Origin: Cryptomeria japonica | Taxonomy: Eukaryota > Streptophyta > Pinopsida > Cupressales > Cupressaceae | Assembly: GCF_030272615.1 (NCBI RefSeq) | Contig: NC_081407.1 | Location: 151,425,048-151,489,047 of the forward strand | DNA length: 64,000 bases | Reading direction: 5' to 3' | Shown: in pieces, positions 36,995 to 48,880 of the stretch | Layout of the letters: every line of letters starts with the position of its first letter | Position numbering within the stretch: the first letter of the stretch is position 1 | The notes under the pieces: model-generated | The model's input: the letters and a program-made list of their open reading frames with translations, nothing else | Databases searched by the model: none | What the model was told of the DNA's origin: nothing | Program-made: the position numbers and the translations under genes

Positions 36995-37156
36995 GGAAAA
37001 AACTGTCATTTCTGGTTTTCAACTTTTTCCTTAGGTATGAATTGTCGTTTCTGGTTTTCAATTCACCCCTGAGGTAGACCACCATTTTTGGTTTTCAATC
37101 TTCCTCGATTTTTTTTTGGGAGATAAACCGCCTTTTGAGGTTTTAAATTTATCTCC
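36995..37156 (-). other. Four hairpins with conserved GAAAACC and changing stems
   Basis: Outer stems on the plus strand are GGAAAAA/TTTTTCC (36995-37001 with 37024-37030), TGAATTG/CAATTCA (37038-37044 with 37059-37065), GAGGTAGA/TCTTCCTC (37071-37078 with 37099-37106, one mismatch) and GGAGATAAA/TTTATCTCC (37119-37127 with 37148-37156). Read on the minus (sense) strand, each loop starts (TT)GAAAACC or TTTAAAACC and ends in GG or CG, with inner stems such as CCT/AGG and CCA/TGG. This is the same plan as at 29351-29512 in an unrelated insertion. Confidence 0.6.
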
Positions 37157-37229
37157 TTTATTCTGTCTTTTGTTGGAATTATGCATAATTGGATTCCATC
37201 GTAGAAGTGATATCTTCCATGATGAAATG

Positions 37230-39037
37230 TTCAATTTTTTTACTGCAACTCTTCATAGAATTCCTCTCTTGATGTTGCTTAGTGATATAACTTGAGATGG
37301 TGACTATTAACCAATATCATCCTCTTTTCCTCATCAATAGGTACTAATTAGACTACACCATTATCATAAACCAGACTGATATCATAAGGTCCCAACCATC
37401 TTGTACGAAATTTTCCTTTAAATTCTTGGAACCTAGAATCAAATAACAGTGCCCAGTCTCCCATTTTAAACTGTCTAGAGACAATATGTTTGTCATGCCA
37501 TAATTTTCTTTGATTCTGAATTAACTCTTATGCTGTAGGGCTTCTATTTTCATCTCATCCATTCTATTTAGCTAGAAAATTCTGGCCTTCTTCATTTCTA
37601 AAAGATCAATCCCGACTTCCCATGTTGTTCTCAATATTGTCAATTCAAACTCAATTGGCATAAATAGTATTTTTCCATACACCAATTCATATGGAGAAAA
37701 TCTTGTTGTGGTCTTCCATGTGTTATAAGCCCAAACTGCTTCATCTAACTTATCTGACCAATCTAACTTCCTTAAAGAAATAATTTTTATGATTATATTC
37801 TCTAATTCCCTATTAGTAACCTCCACTTGATCATTAGCTTGAGGATGATAGGGTGAAGATTTCTGGTGTATCATTTTATATATACGCATCAAAGCTTCCA
37901 TCATGGTAGACATGAACTATGGTCCTTGATCAGATACCATTTCTCTCAGAGCACCAAACCTTTGAAGAATTTATTTGTACATAAAATCAACAACCTTCTC
38001 TTTTCTAGCTACTAGTAATGCCTTCACTTCAGTCCATTTTGTAACAAAATCTATACAGACCAAAATATAATGATACCCTTTAGAAGGAAGATCTATAGGT
38101 CTCATAGAATCAATACCCCATTTCTCAAAAGGCTCAAGAACTATATGTGATTGAAGAGGCATTTCCATTGTGGTTGTTAGTCTCCCCATGCGCTGGCATT
38201 CATCACAATTCCTCACATTAAATGAAACATCTTTAGTTATGGAAGGCCAAAAATAGCCTGCTCCTGGGATCTTATGAACTGTTCTGATTTTGAATAATGT
38301 CCACCTTTTGGTTCATTATGACATGCATAAATAATGTCATAAACATTGATCTCTTGTACACACCTACAAAGAACATGGTTAGGACACATTTTAAATAACA
38401 ATCCATCAACCCATTGGAATCTATAACTCTCACGAATCAATTGTTTCTTTTTCTTAGGATTGAAATAATTTGGGCACTTCCCTATTACAAGGTAGTTTGA
38501 AATATCTACAAACCATGGTGCTTGTACTTAGATAGCAAATAAGTGTTCATCCAGAAAGGCATCATTAACTGGTTCATTATTTCCCTACAAAACCATTCTG
38601 GAGAGAAAATTAGCTACAACATTATCTTTTCCTGGTTTATTCACAATAGTTATATCAAATTCTTGCAAAAACAATAGCCATCTGATTATGTGACCACCTA
38701 CCATAGCTTTGTTCATTAAGTAACAAATGACTGCATGATCTGTATGAATAAAAGTTTTGTAACTAGTGATATAATGTCTAAATTTGTTTATATCATACAC
38801 AACAACCAAAAATTCCTTCTTAGTTGTTGTATGATTTCTCTCAGTTGGACTCAAATTTTTACTGATATTGTAAAAGCCATGCATTGATCCATTTTCATCC
38901 TTCTATCTCAAGATTGCTCCAATAGCAAAATTGGATCCATTAGTATGTATATGAAATAGTTCTCCCCATATAGGTCCCTTGATTATTGGAGAGATAGTAA
39001 AAGCATGTTTTATAGTTTCAAATTACTTTTAACAGTC
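37230..39037 (-). pseudogene. RNase H-integrase of the Athila-like element, broken
   Basis: RNase H is at 39000-38585 (LSPTERNHTTTKKEFLVVVY, FIHTDHAVICYLM, VNKPGKDNVVANFLSRM). The integrase zinc-binding region lies at 38440-38160 (ACHNEPKGGHYS and RNCDECQRMG, the H-H-C-C pattern). The integrase core follows at 38150-37800 (FEKWGIDSM, VCIDFVTKW, and PQANDQVEVTNREL carrying the glutamate). The C-terminal tail to about 37240 has KGKFRTRWLGPYDI. Stops and a frame change occur between 38237 and 37913. The segment is separated from RT by the Copia insertion at 39043-43086; without that insertion RNase H would follow RT directly. Confidence 0.8.
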
Positions 39038-39042
39038 ATTTG

Positions 39043-40240
39043 TGTTGGCCATTTGGTGGAATTGATTATGTGTTGCATTGATGTTTTGTCATTGATGCCA
39101 ACACTAGTTGTTTGGATGCTTTAGCGACACCCTTTTGGTCCCGGTAGGTTGAGTGGTTTATGGTTGATTTGGATCCAGCATGATCTGGTATGATTTGGTT
39201 ATGGAATTGTCTTAATCATGATACTCATGTTCATATTCAGTAAGTTGGTTCTGGTCTAGTGATCGGATGCTATCCCGTTTCCTTAGAAGCCTGGCTTCTG
39301 GTTTCGACGACGGTTTCACCGACAGAGCTTTTGATGAAGATCTTTGATGAATTACATAAGTGGTGTTGGTGTAGCTTTTGGTGGAGTTTCAGGATGTTGT
39401 TGGTGATCATGTTCGAGACTTGGCAGATGGAGACCATTGTTATAGCGTGTGGAGCTATATTGGGTCCCGGTTGATCTAGGTTATGGACTGACTTTAATGT
39501 AACATGTGGATTAGACCTCTCGATGTGTTTCTGGGATGTCTTATGTGTTGGATATTATTTGTTTGGTCTAAGGATGACATGGTTTGTAATTATGTAATTG
39601 GTTTATTGTTTGGTGGCCAACTTGATTATTTATGGTCAAGGGTTTGCATATATAGATGTAAGATCTCATTGTAGATCATCATGGTTATGGGAAATGGATA
39701 TGTAATGTGAAAATAATGTAATATCATTTAGGTAGAGGATTTGATCGATTATTGGAGATCAAATTGGGTTTATGTAAGAGGATTTAATCCTTCGATATTG
39801 AGCTTAACCAAAACTGTACTCAGGCATAGGAGATGCTATCTTTTGTAGTTCAACACTTCTCTAGATTGTAGTCTGGATTTTTATGTAGTCAGTGAGGCTC
39901 CTTTTGTGATGAGAAGTGCGCTCTAGGATGTTGGCCTTCCTGCAAATGCAGGCCCCTCAATTGTATTTCACATACTTACTACAAAAGTATTGTCTGATTA
40001 TGCGTAGGCTTCCCACCGTGGTTTTTCCCTTTACCGGGTTTTCCACGTATAAATCATGGTGTCATGTGGATGGTATTTATTTTGTGATTATTGTTTATGC
40101 TTAATTGGTTTAATTGTTATTTTGGTATTAATGTTTTGCATTCTGGTATTAAAGTTTTAATTGCTAATGGTTCTGGTAATCTATGACAACTGATTCACCC
40201 CCCCTCTTAGTTGTCTTCCAGTTATTTGAACTATCTAACA
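39043..40240 (+). repeat. 5' LTR of the Copia deletion derivative
   Basis: A 1198-bp LTR, from TGTTGGCCATTTGG to CTATCTAACA. Open frames within it are not protein-like. Confidence 0.9.
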
Positions 40241-40242
40241 AT

Positions 40243-40254
40243 TGGTATCAGAGC
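40243..40254 (+). promoter_or_regulatory. Initiator-Met primer-binding site
   Basis: TGGTATCAGAGC, an exact complement of the plant initiator tRNA-Met 3' end, lies two bases after the LTR. Confidence 0.9.
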
Positions 40255-40298
40255 TTTGGTCCTCTCTACAGAAATATTAACCACTTGAGGAAGATCCT

Positions 40299-41502
40299 AT
40301 GGCAACTAACAGTTCAAGTTCATCCAGTTTATCTGGAGCTATCTTTCAGAGAGATTTTCCTAGGCTTGATGGAACAAATTACACAGTATGGAAGATTTAG
40401 ATGGAGACTCATCTGAGATGTCTTGGCAAGGAGAGCTTGGTATTCAAGGTTGGATAAATATCTTTTGAATCTTGGTTATACTAAGGGTAATATTGATAGT
40501 AATTTATATTATAAGATCACTGATGATGATATACTGATTATTGAAGTATTTGTTTATGACATTATTTTTGGAGGTGAAGATAAATTGTGCATATAATTTT
40601 CTAAGAATATGGAGAAATAATTTGAGATGTCTATGATTGGAGAGATGAAATTTTTCTTAGGTTTGCAGATTACTCAGACTGACAAAGGTATTTTTATCTA
40701 TCAAACTAAGTATGCTAAGGAATTGTTGAATAAATTTGGTATGGGAGATTCTAAACCGGTAAGTACTCCTATGGTTATAAGTGAGAAATTGACAAGAAAA
40801 GATGTTTCTACACCGATAAATCCTACAAGATACAAATATATGATTGGAGGTCTTCTTTATTTGACTCAGACTAGGCCTGACATTATGAATGTTGTTTATA
40901 TTGTTTCAAGATTTCAGAGTGATCCTAGAGAAAATCATGAGATTGCGGTGAAAAGGATTTTTAGATACTTGCAAGGTATATCAGAATATGGTTTGTGGTA
41001 TCCTAAGGATGATGACTTTACTTTATGTGCATATACTGATGTTGATTGGGCTGGAGATGTTGATGACCAAAAAAGTACCTCTGGGGGAGCTTTCTTTCTT
41101 AGAAAGAACTTGGTTTCATGGATCAACAAGAAACAGTCATGTAATTCTTTATCTATTGTTGAAGCTGAGTATGTTGTTGCTGCTACTAACTGTACACATG
41201 TTTTATGGATGAAGCAAATGTTGAAGGTTATAAAGGTGGATTGTAATGCACCGGTAGTTATTCACTGCGATAATTTTACTGCTATTGATATATCAAAGAA
41301 TTTGGTATTTCATTCTAAGACAAAGCACATATCTATCAAGTACAACTTTTTGAAGGAAAAGGTGGAAGAAAATGAAGTTAGACTGGTTTATGTGAACACT
41401 AAAGAGTAGATTGCAGCTATTTTCACTAAACCTTTGCCCAAGGAATCCTTTGAGTACTTGACAGATAGATTGCGAGTTTCTGCCCTTCTGGTAGAGACTT
41501 GA
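40299..41502 (+). pseudogene. Copia gag start fused to RT/RNase H end, broken
   Basis: The ATG at 40299 opens a Copia gag N-terminus (PRLDGTNYTVWK) that meets a stop soon after. Near 40450-40470 the sequence jumps straight to the end of RT (YLLNLGYTKGNIDSNLYY). The place of the catalytic YVDD motif reads VYDI, so RT is inactive. The open frame 40627-41409 continues with FFLGLQITQ, YLTQTRPDI and RNase H (AYTDVDWAGD with the catalytic Asp, IVEAEYVVAA, HCDNFTAI, KTKHISIKYNF). One TAG at 41407 separates the final block, FTKPLPKESFEYL. The deletion removed protease, integrase and most of RT. Confidence 0.88.
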
Positions 41503-41891
41503 TTGATACAGTTTGGCACCAGTCTGGTATGTATTATCAAAGATACTATTCATTTCAGCACTGATGTGGGGATGCTACTGCTCAGGGGGAGTAATCAACT
41601 TTGTGATTCAGTGGTTTATGTTTTTGCTTTGATATTTTTGTCAAATTTCTAGCATTGATGTCAAAGGGGGAGTGATATTGATGTGGAAAAGAAAAAGAAA
41701 AAGGGAGAGATTCAGAACTTTACAGAGATATTATTAAGAGGGGGAGTTTGGTCTTTGTTTTAGAATTTCATTGCTATATCTTTGACTAGGAGATTGTTGG
41801 CTATCTTCCATTGGGGGAGGCTTGTTTGGCATTTCTTGGTACTTAGATGTTTTTCACATCTAGTGTTTCCATCAATGCCAAAGGGGGAGAT
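41503..41891 (+). other. Copia 3' untranslated region with several GGGGGAG tracts
   Basis: Purine runs with GGGGGAG occur near 41585, 41667, 41740, 41813 and 41883. The last one, AAAGGGGGAGAT, touches the 3' LTR and is the likely polypurine tract; the others may be accessory or decayed tracts. Confidence 0.7.
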
Positions 41892-43086
41892 TGTTGGCCA
41901 TTTGGTGGAATTTATTATGTGTTGCATTGATGTTTTATCATTGATGCCAACACTAGTTATTTGGATGCTTTATCGATACCCTTCTAGTCCTGGTAGGTTG
42001 AGTGGTTTCTAGCTGATTTAGATCCGACATGACCCGGTAGGCTCCAGTATGATTTGGTTATGGAATTGGCTTAATCATAATACTCATGTTCATATTTAGT
42101 AAGTTGGTTATGGTCTAGTGATCAGATGCTATCCTATTTGCTTAGAAGCCTAGCTTCTGGTTTCGATGAGGGTTTCACCGACATAGCTTTTGATGAAGAT
42201 CTTTGATGAATTGCATAAGTAGTGTTGGTGCAGTTTTAGGATGTTGTTGGTGATCATGTTTGAGACTCTACAAATGGAGATAATTGTTGTAGCGTGTGGA
42301 CCTATACCGGGTCCCGATTGATCTAGGTTATGGTTAGACTTTAATGTAACTTGTGAATTGGACCACTCGATGTGTTTCTGGGATGTCTTATGTGTTGGAT
42401 ATTATTTGTTTGGTCTAAGGCCAACATGGTTTTTAATTATGTAATTGGTTTATTGTCTGGTGGCCGACCTGATTGTTTATGGTTGAGGGTTTGTATATAT
42501 AGATGTAAGATATCATTGTAGATCAACGTGGTTATGGGAAATGGATATATAATGTGCAAATAATGTAATATCTTTCAGGCAGAGGATTTGGTCAATCCTT
42601 GGAGATCGAATTGGGTTTATGTAAGAGGATTTAGTCCTCTGGTATTGAGCTTAACCGAAATTATACTCAGGCATAAGAGATGCTATCTTTTGCAGTTCAA
42701 CACTTCTCCAGATTGTAGTCTAGATTTCTATGTAGTTAGTGAGGCTCCTTTTATGATGAGCAGTGCGCTCTAGGCTGTTGGCCTTCCTGCAAGTGCATAC
42801 CCCTCAATTGTAATTCACATACTTACTGCAAAAGCATTATTTGACTATGGGTAGGCTTCCCACTGTGGTTTTTCCCTTTACTAGGTTTTCCACATATAAA
42901 TCTCGGTGTCATGTGGATGGTATTTATTCTATGATTATTGTTTATGCTTAATTGGTTTAACTTCTATTTTGGTATTAATGTTTTGGGTTATGGTATTAAA
43001 GTTTTAATTGCTAATGGTTCTGGTAATCTGTGACAACTGATTCACCCCCCTCTCAGTTGTCTTCCGGTTATTTAAACTATCTAGCA
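41892..43086 (+). repeat. 3' LTR of the Copia deletion derivative
   Basis: A 1195-bp LTR that aligns with 39043-40240 and ends CTATCTAGCA. Followed by the TSD ATTTG. Confidence 0.9.
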
Positions 43087-43091
43087 ATTTG

Positions 43092-44960
43092 TCATAAAAA
43101 TTCTAAATTCTTCTTTAGTAAATTGAACAATGGTTCAACAATTCTACTAAATATTTCTATGAATCTTCAGTAATAACCCGCATGACCAAGAAAGCTTCTA
43201 ACATCAGTATGAGTTCTGGGCACTTCTATTTGTTGGATGACCTCAATTTTCTTTGGACCAACCTTAATACTTTCCTTAGAGATATGATGTCCTAACACAA
43301 TCCCTCCTGCCATCACGAGTGAGCTTTTCTCACGGTTGAGTGACAATCTATGATCTTTGCATCTTTGTAACACCTTGTCCAAACTTTCTAATGCCTCTTC
43401 ATATGTTTTTCCATGAACTGAAAAATCATCCATATAAACTTCTGAACATGAAGTAGTTAAATCAACAAAAATGGCCTGGAACAACTCTTTGAAAAGTGGC
43501 AGGTGCATCACAAAGTCCAAATGATAAGACTCTATACGCAAAAGTTTTCTAAGGACATGTAAATGTTGTCTTATCTTGATCTTTAGGGGTTACTTGTATT
43601 TGATTATAACCACTAGACCCATCCAAGAAAATGAAGTAGTTACTACCAGCTAGGTTATCGAGAACTTGATCAATGAAGGGCAATGGAAAATAGTCCTTCT
43701 TTGTGGCCTTATTCAATTCCCTGTAGTCAACACAAACACATCACTTCCCATTTTTTTAGGCATAATGACTAAAGGTGAAACCCACTAACTATCAAAGAAT
43801 GGGTAAATAAATCCTACCTTTAATAACTTCTCTATCTCAGTTTTAACAAAATCCCTTAAAGATGGATTAATACGTCTCTGTCCTTGTCTCACAGGTTTGA
43901 CATCTTCTGTATAAATATGATGTGTGAAAATTGAAGGATGAATTCCTCTCATGTCCTTATATTCACAAGCAAATGCCTTTGCATATTTTTCCAAAGTAAG
44001 TTTTAATTCTTTTCTTGTTCAATAGGCAAAGATGAATTAATGAAGAGGGGTTTATTTGTTGAGAGTAAAATTTCCTTTGTATGGTTTTCCCCTTCAACTA
44101 GATATTTGATAAGAGTATTTAAAGGACAAGTATACTGGTCATGATGACTTAAAATATTTCTTTAACTCTCTTTTTTTCCCTTCTTTTGTGAAGAATTTCC
44201 TTCAATCTCTTTACAAATTCTCTCAGTGTTATCCAATTTTTCTCCCTTATCAACATATTCTTCATACTCTTCAATATGTCCAGTTAATGTTACCATGGCT
44301 AATTCAACATCTCCATCCCCTTCTGAAAATTACATATCCTCATCAATCCTTTGCTAAGTATCAGAAAGGATTGCTATTTTTGTTGGAAGATAAAGTGTTA
44401 ATTCTTTTGGTTTATGACCATTGGAAATGGTCATACTGCCAAATCTACAATCTATGAGTGCTGCAACAATTGCTAACCAAGGTCTCCCTAGTATGATTGG
44501 ATATCCTAACACTTTTCTCCTAGCCTTAAGTACTAGAAAATCTACTAGATAATCCCATGTGTCAATAGTTACTGTGACATTTTCCAGGATGCCTTTAGGT
44601 CTAGCAGTATACTGGTTTGCTAACTGAAGTACAATTTTTGTTGGTTGAACTTGAGTCATTTTCAGTTTTTTGTCGTATCTGTAGTGATAACATTTATGGA
44701 TGCTCCTAAATTGATCAACACATTTGGTATTTCAATTCCTCCTATGCTTAAGGTAATCACAGGACTCCCAGGGTCACTGTATTTTTGAGGAAGCAATCTC
44801 CTTGACAAAACATTAGTAAGTTTAGTTCCTAACTGTATTGTAGGTGGAAATTTACATTTCCTACCAGGAGTCTTAACACAAAGTGACTTAATAAGCTGAT
44901 TTATTTATGGAATATCCTTGATGGCTTGTAACAAAGGGATTTCGATGTTAATGTTTTTCA
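43092..44960 (-). pseudogene. Protease-RT of the Athila-like element, broken
   Basis: From 44960 down: the protease N-terminus (LLPQKYSDPGSPVI), then an active-site loop reading LINLGASINV. The catalytic aspartate is asparagine (GAT to AAT), so protease is dead. The protease end is VLGYPIILGRPWLAIVAALI at about 44515-44455. The RT N-terminus is at 43994-43785 (RQGQRRINPSLRDF, EIEKLLKVGFIYP), the RT palm at 43541-43400 (SEVYMDDFSVHGK, catalytic Asp pair intact), and the connection at 43300-43167 (GGIVLGHHISKESI, RSFLGHAGYY). Stops and frameshifts interrupt between 44354 and 43994 and between 43785 and 43541. The Copia insertion at 43087 cuts the frame just after RT. Confidence 0.82.
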
Positions 44961-46640
44961 ACTCCTAAAGAAGTGGTGAATCTACCAAATTGGCATGGTT
45001 TGATTGGGAGGAATCAAGAGCTTCCTATGGTATATCCAATCATTTCAGATATGCAACTTTATCAGTTGATTCTTTATCTTTGTCTGTATCATGTTCCTCT
45101 TCCTTCATTTCCTCTACATCTCCTTTCTCCTTGGTATTATCTTTGAAAGGAACATTACGATTCCTTAGTTGGATATCATTTACTTCAATTACATTCAAAC
45201 CAGGAGGATTGATATCAACATTAAATGCTTGTTGAGGATGGTTATTTTTAGGATTTGGGACTAGTTGTGCTGGAATCTTCGGTTGTTTGATCTATTCATT
45301 GATAGCATTTGGACCAGTGATAGGAGGTGGAGGTTGTGCCCAAGGTTGCTTTGGGCCTTGATTTTTCCATGGTTGAAATTGGGGTTGGTTTTGTTGCCAT
45401 GGCTGCTGAATTTGTTGCCACTATGGATTCCACTATGGTTGGTTCCATTGATTCCATTGCAGACTAACCCATTCAGGAGGTCCCCAAGATGTAGGAGGTG
45501 GTTGCATTGGAGGGGGGGTCCATTGATTGTAGTTCCAGTTATTTTTTGGACCATATTGCCCTGTGTATGCATTAAAACCAGTATTCTGTGATCTTTGACC
45601 CACACAATTGAGTTCTTCTTCAATTATAGGTGGCTTTTTCAAATGATTCTTAGTTTACGGTAACAAATTTCAAGAACTAGTAGCATGTCTTTTCTCACAA
45701 ATTTCACAGAGATCAACTTGGTTTATTGGACACTCCTTTAAGAGATGTTTCCCTCTACATTTCGAACAATAGATGGCTAAAGGTTGAGTGTTTTTCTTAT
45801 CTACCTGAGTATTGAGATGGAGGAGTATATCAATTTTTTAAATTTGCCAACTCTTCCATAACTTGAGATACATCAGCTCCTAAAGCTTTGTTTCTCCTAG
45901 ATCCCCTAGTTCCAATTCTTGTCCTAGAGTAATTTTTGTAGATATCAATAATCTCCTCTAAAGGAATCTTATTAATATCTCCTTTTCCCATTAAGTTCAA
46001 AGCTTCTTTTGATTCATCATCAACTCCTTGTAAGAAAATTGTTCGATTGATGTCATCATTTAGACCTTCAACACACCTTTTTTAAACAAACATGAATCTA
46101 TTAGCGTAATCCTGTAAGCTCTCATCTTCTCTCACTCAACAATAATCTTGGTATTTATCCAAGAAAACCATTTCCATTTCCGACCAAGTAGAGATTGAAC
46201 CAACTCGTAAACCCATAAACTATCTTAATGTTGATTCCTTCAAAGCGGAAGGGAATAACTTGAATTTTTGATTATCAGATGTATTGTCATATGTTTGACA
46301 CAAGACTTTGAATTCAAAGAGAAACTGATCAAGGATCTTCAGAAGTTTTTCCTCTTAAAGTTGGTAATACCGAGGGTGAAATGTTTTTCATAGGAGGTTC
46401 ATTATCTGTTATATTCAAATTAATAGGATATGAGAATGTCCTATTTGGTGGAGGATCTCCAACTTCCACTCTATCATGTGCATTTCGTTATGTTGTTGTT
46501 GTTCAAATTGTTCAACTTGTTCTTCTAACTCATTTTGTTGTTCTTCCTACAATTGTTCAAGGTTATAATGTCTTGGAAGGAATCTTCCAAATTGATCCCT
46601 AGATCTTCTCATCAACTGCTTGAATCTTCCTTATCAGTTA
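44961..46640 (-). pseudogene. gag of the Athila-like element, broken
   Basis: The start near 46625 reads MRRSRDQFGRFLPRHYNLEQ, matching the gag start preserved at 3699. The N-terminal part is Glu/Gln-rich. The capsid-like middle (about 46350-45850) is degenerate. At about 45780-45690 there is a knuckle CSKCRGKHLLKEC (CX2CX3HX4C) followed by CEICEKRH. A Pro/Asn/Trp/Gln-rich linker follows at 45642-45261 (NNWNYNQWTPPPMQPPPTSW). Frameshifts and stops are frequent. Confidence 0.72.
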
Positions 46641-46654
46641 GATCTTTTTAGTTC

Positions 46655-46670
46655 TCAGGTAATGACACCA
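46655..46670 (-). promoter_or_regulatory. Degenerate Asp-type primer-binding site
   Basis: On the minus strand the LTR ends CCACCA, then TTTT, then TGGTGTCATTACCTGAG. It is a decayed form of TGGCGCCGTTGCCGGGG, mostly by C-to-T and G-to-A changes. The same arrangement, with a short T spacer, is seen at 3838-3855. Confidence 0.6.
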
Positions 46671-46705
46671 AAAATGGTGGGCAAGGTCGTTGATATCACA
46701 ACTTG

Positions 46706-48363
46706 TGTAATGTCCCCTACTTGATCTATTTTAATATATTAAAATTGATTGATATTCTTCAATTAGTTATTATCAAGTGCTTATCTATTTTCCTCATTAG
46801 ATGATTAATTCCATTTATTCACAATTCTTAATATAGATACCAGACCTTGCTACTACTTCAGTTTTAAGGGAGAAGGGTTTACGTATGTTACCAAAGCGCT
46901 TAGAGACCAACTACAATAGGTTCCCTCAACTTTTACAGATCCAAGCCCTTACCTATCGCAGGTCTATACCCTCAAGGCTTATGGGTCGTTGATCCCCACC
47001 CTATCTTGGGACTTAACCTATTGCTTGGATTTAGAATGCCCCTCTTTGGAACATCTCATTCCCATCTTCTTAAATACAAACATTAATAACATGATTTAGA
47101 CTATAAGTATAAATATTTCTTATGTATTATGAATATATGTGAAATTACGTATGACTGTCATACATATTGCAGTCCATATTAATATTACTATCAATTCTAC
47201 ATAAGAACATTATTGTTCTTCATATATTAAGCATAATTATTAAACACATCCCATGCATACCACCAAGAACAAGGATGTTACTGCCTGTAACTTAATAACA
47301 GTTCTGATCTGATCCAATCTGATCCATGGTGATGTTACTGGATGCTTTGATTCCTTTTTGTTTATATCTCTTAATGTGAGGGAGGGGTCATACCTCTTCA
47401 TCATGTACGCCCTTTGGCAAGAGACACACCCTTTCATCAAATGTAATGACACTTTTCAACCAAACTTAATTAATTATTTGTAGCTGAATTAATTGATTAA
47501 ATGTTAATGTAAAGTTCATTAATTAAAGGTAAATATCACTAAATTATATGTAATTGATAATAATTATAAAGTAAATTAATAACAAAATAAATGAAATAAC
47601 ATAACCACTTAATTCAACCATATTATTGGCAAATCATATATAAAGCATTCTCAATATCTTATAGCATCAAGTTTTTCCAATACTTATCTTAATCTTGAGC
47701 ACTTGGAATAGTCATTCTCACTCCAAGAAGATTCTAGTGGCCTTAGGTCCTTTATGGCTATGGAACCCCACAGAGGAAACTGGTTCTTACACAAAACCAA
47801 CCATATTATTTACAATTCAAAGGAATAGTCATAGGTCTAGGCTCTTTTACGACAAGTAAGCACTCCAGGAGGACAAGATCTTACATAGAACCTCTCATGC
47901 CTCCACGACATGAAATAAACACAACCCTAGCCAGGACACTCCCGAGTGTACATCATACCTCGAGTTGGACACACGTTGTGTGCCCCTTCTCCAATGACCT
48001 TAACCTTCATTCCTTTATGCCCTCTAAATTCCTATATTTCCTCCCATGCCCATAACCCACCAAGCCTCCTTCTGCTTCTTCCTTGAGTGATATCCATGCC
48101 CACTCCCAGTCTCACATAAATGACTTATATAATATTTTCAAGGGTAGTTTCCAAACCATCACACCCTTTCAAAAAGGTCACCTTTAGTTGTCCTTTAATA
48201 TTTATAATTATTCCTCTCTCTTATTAGAGTTTGTCATAAATATTATTTATTAATATTTATTTAAACCAAAGAATTATAATATCCTTTATTTTTATCTCCC
48301 TTTTTAATTCTAAAAGGGTTATTCTATTACTTTATCTTCTCTTTGAGAAATAGTCACATAACA
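46706..48363. mobile_element. 1.66-kb solo LTR with ACTTG target duplication
   Basis: Starts TGTAATGTCCCC, ends CACATAACA, and is flanked by ACTTG at 46701-46705 and 48364-48368. The other LTR of the host element (20701 on) lacks it, which proves insertion. It has no coding domain. It shares the TGTAATG(C/T)CCC start with the 3.69-kb solo LTR but is otherwise different. Confidence 0.88.
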
Positions 48364-48880
48364 ACTTGCACCATTTAAATTATTTTCATTATCGACTCGG
48401 GGTGTGTCTGGAAGCTATCTGCATTAAGGAGGATCTCAATTGGGGGTTTTGCACTGTAAAACAATGACTGGGGTTGGATCATGCTCCGTCAAGATCTATT
48501 CAGAACTATTCCTATGACTGTGGTTTAGAACTAAAAAGACACTTTGCAAATGTAACTAAGAAAATCAATTATCTTGCTAAGAGTTCAAATTTGATACTAA
48601 GGGTCCAAACATAACAGAGCTTAAGATACAAATCATGGAATTGTCTAATCACGAAATTTCATAACTTTTATCTTCCTATGAAATGAAATCTATCACTAAG
48701 TGCTGAAAATGAACCTATTTACGCTTGCTGAAAGTGAAATCTAAATTACGTTTGCAAGAAATAAATCTAAATTATAATTGCAGAAATGAAGTCTACTTAA
48801 TCAAACAAGAAAATAGATAAATTCCATGAGTGAATCCAATAATGCTTTTGTTCTTTTCTTAGTCCCAAATTCTTCATCTT

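Larger units (their letters stand above)
39043..43086 (+). mobile_element. Copia element, internally deleted
   Basis: A plus-strand element with LTRs 39043-40240 and 41892-43086 and a perfect TSD ATTTG (39038-39042 and 43087-43091). The internal part is only 1.65 kb: a primer-binding site, the first ~50 codons of gag, then directly the last part of RT, RNase H and a polypurine tract. Protease, integrase and most of RT are gone. The first 170 bp of the LTRs differ at roughly 10% of positions, so the insertion is old. Both LTRs carry TTCACCCCCC near the 3' end, a motif common in Copia LTRs. Confidence 0.9.
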
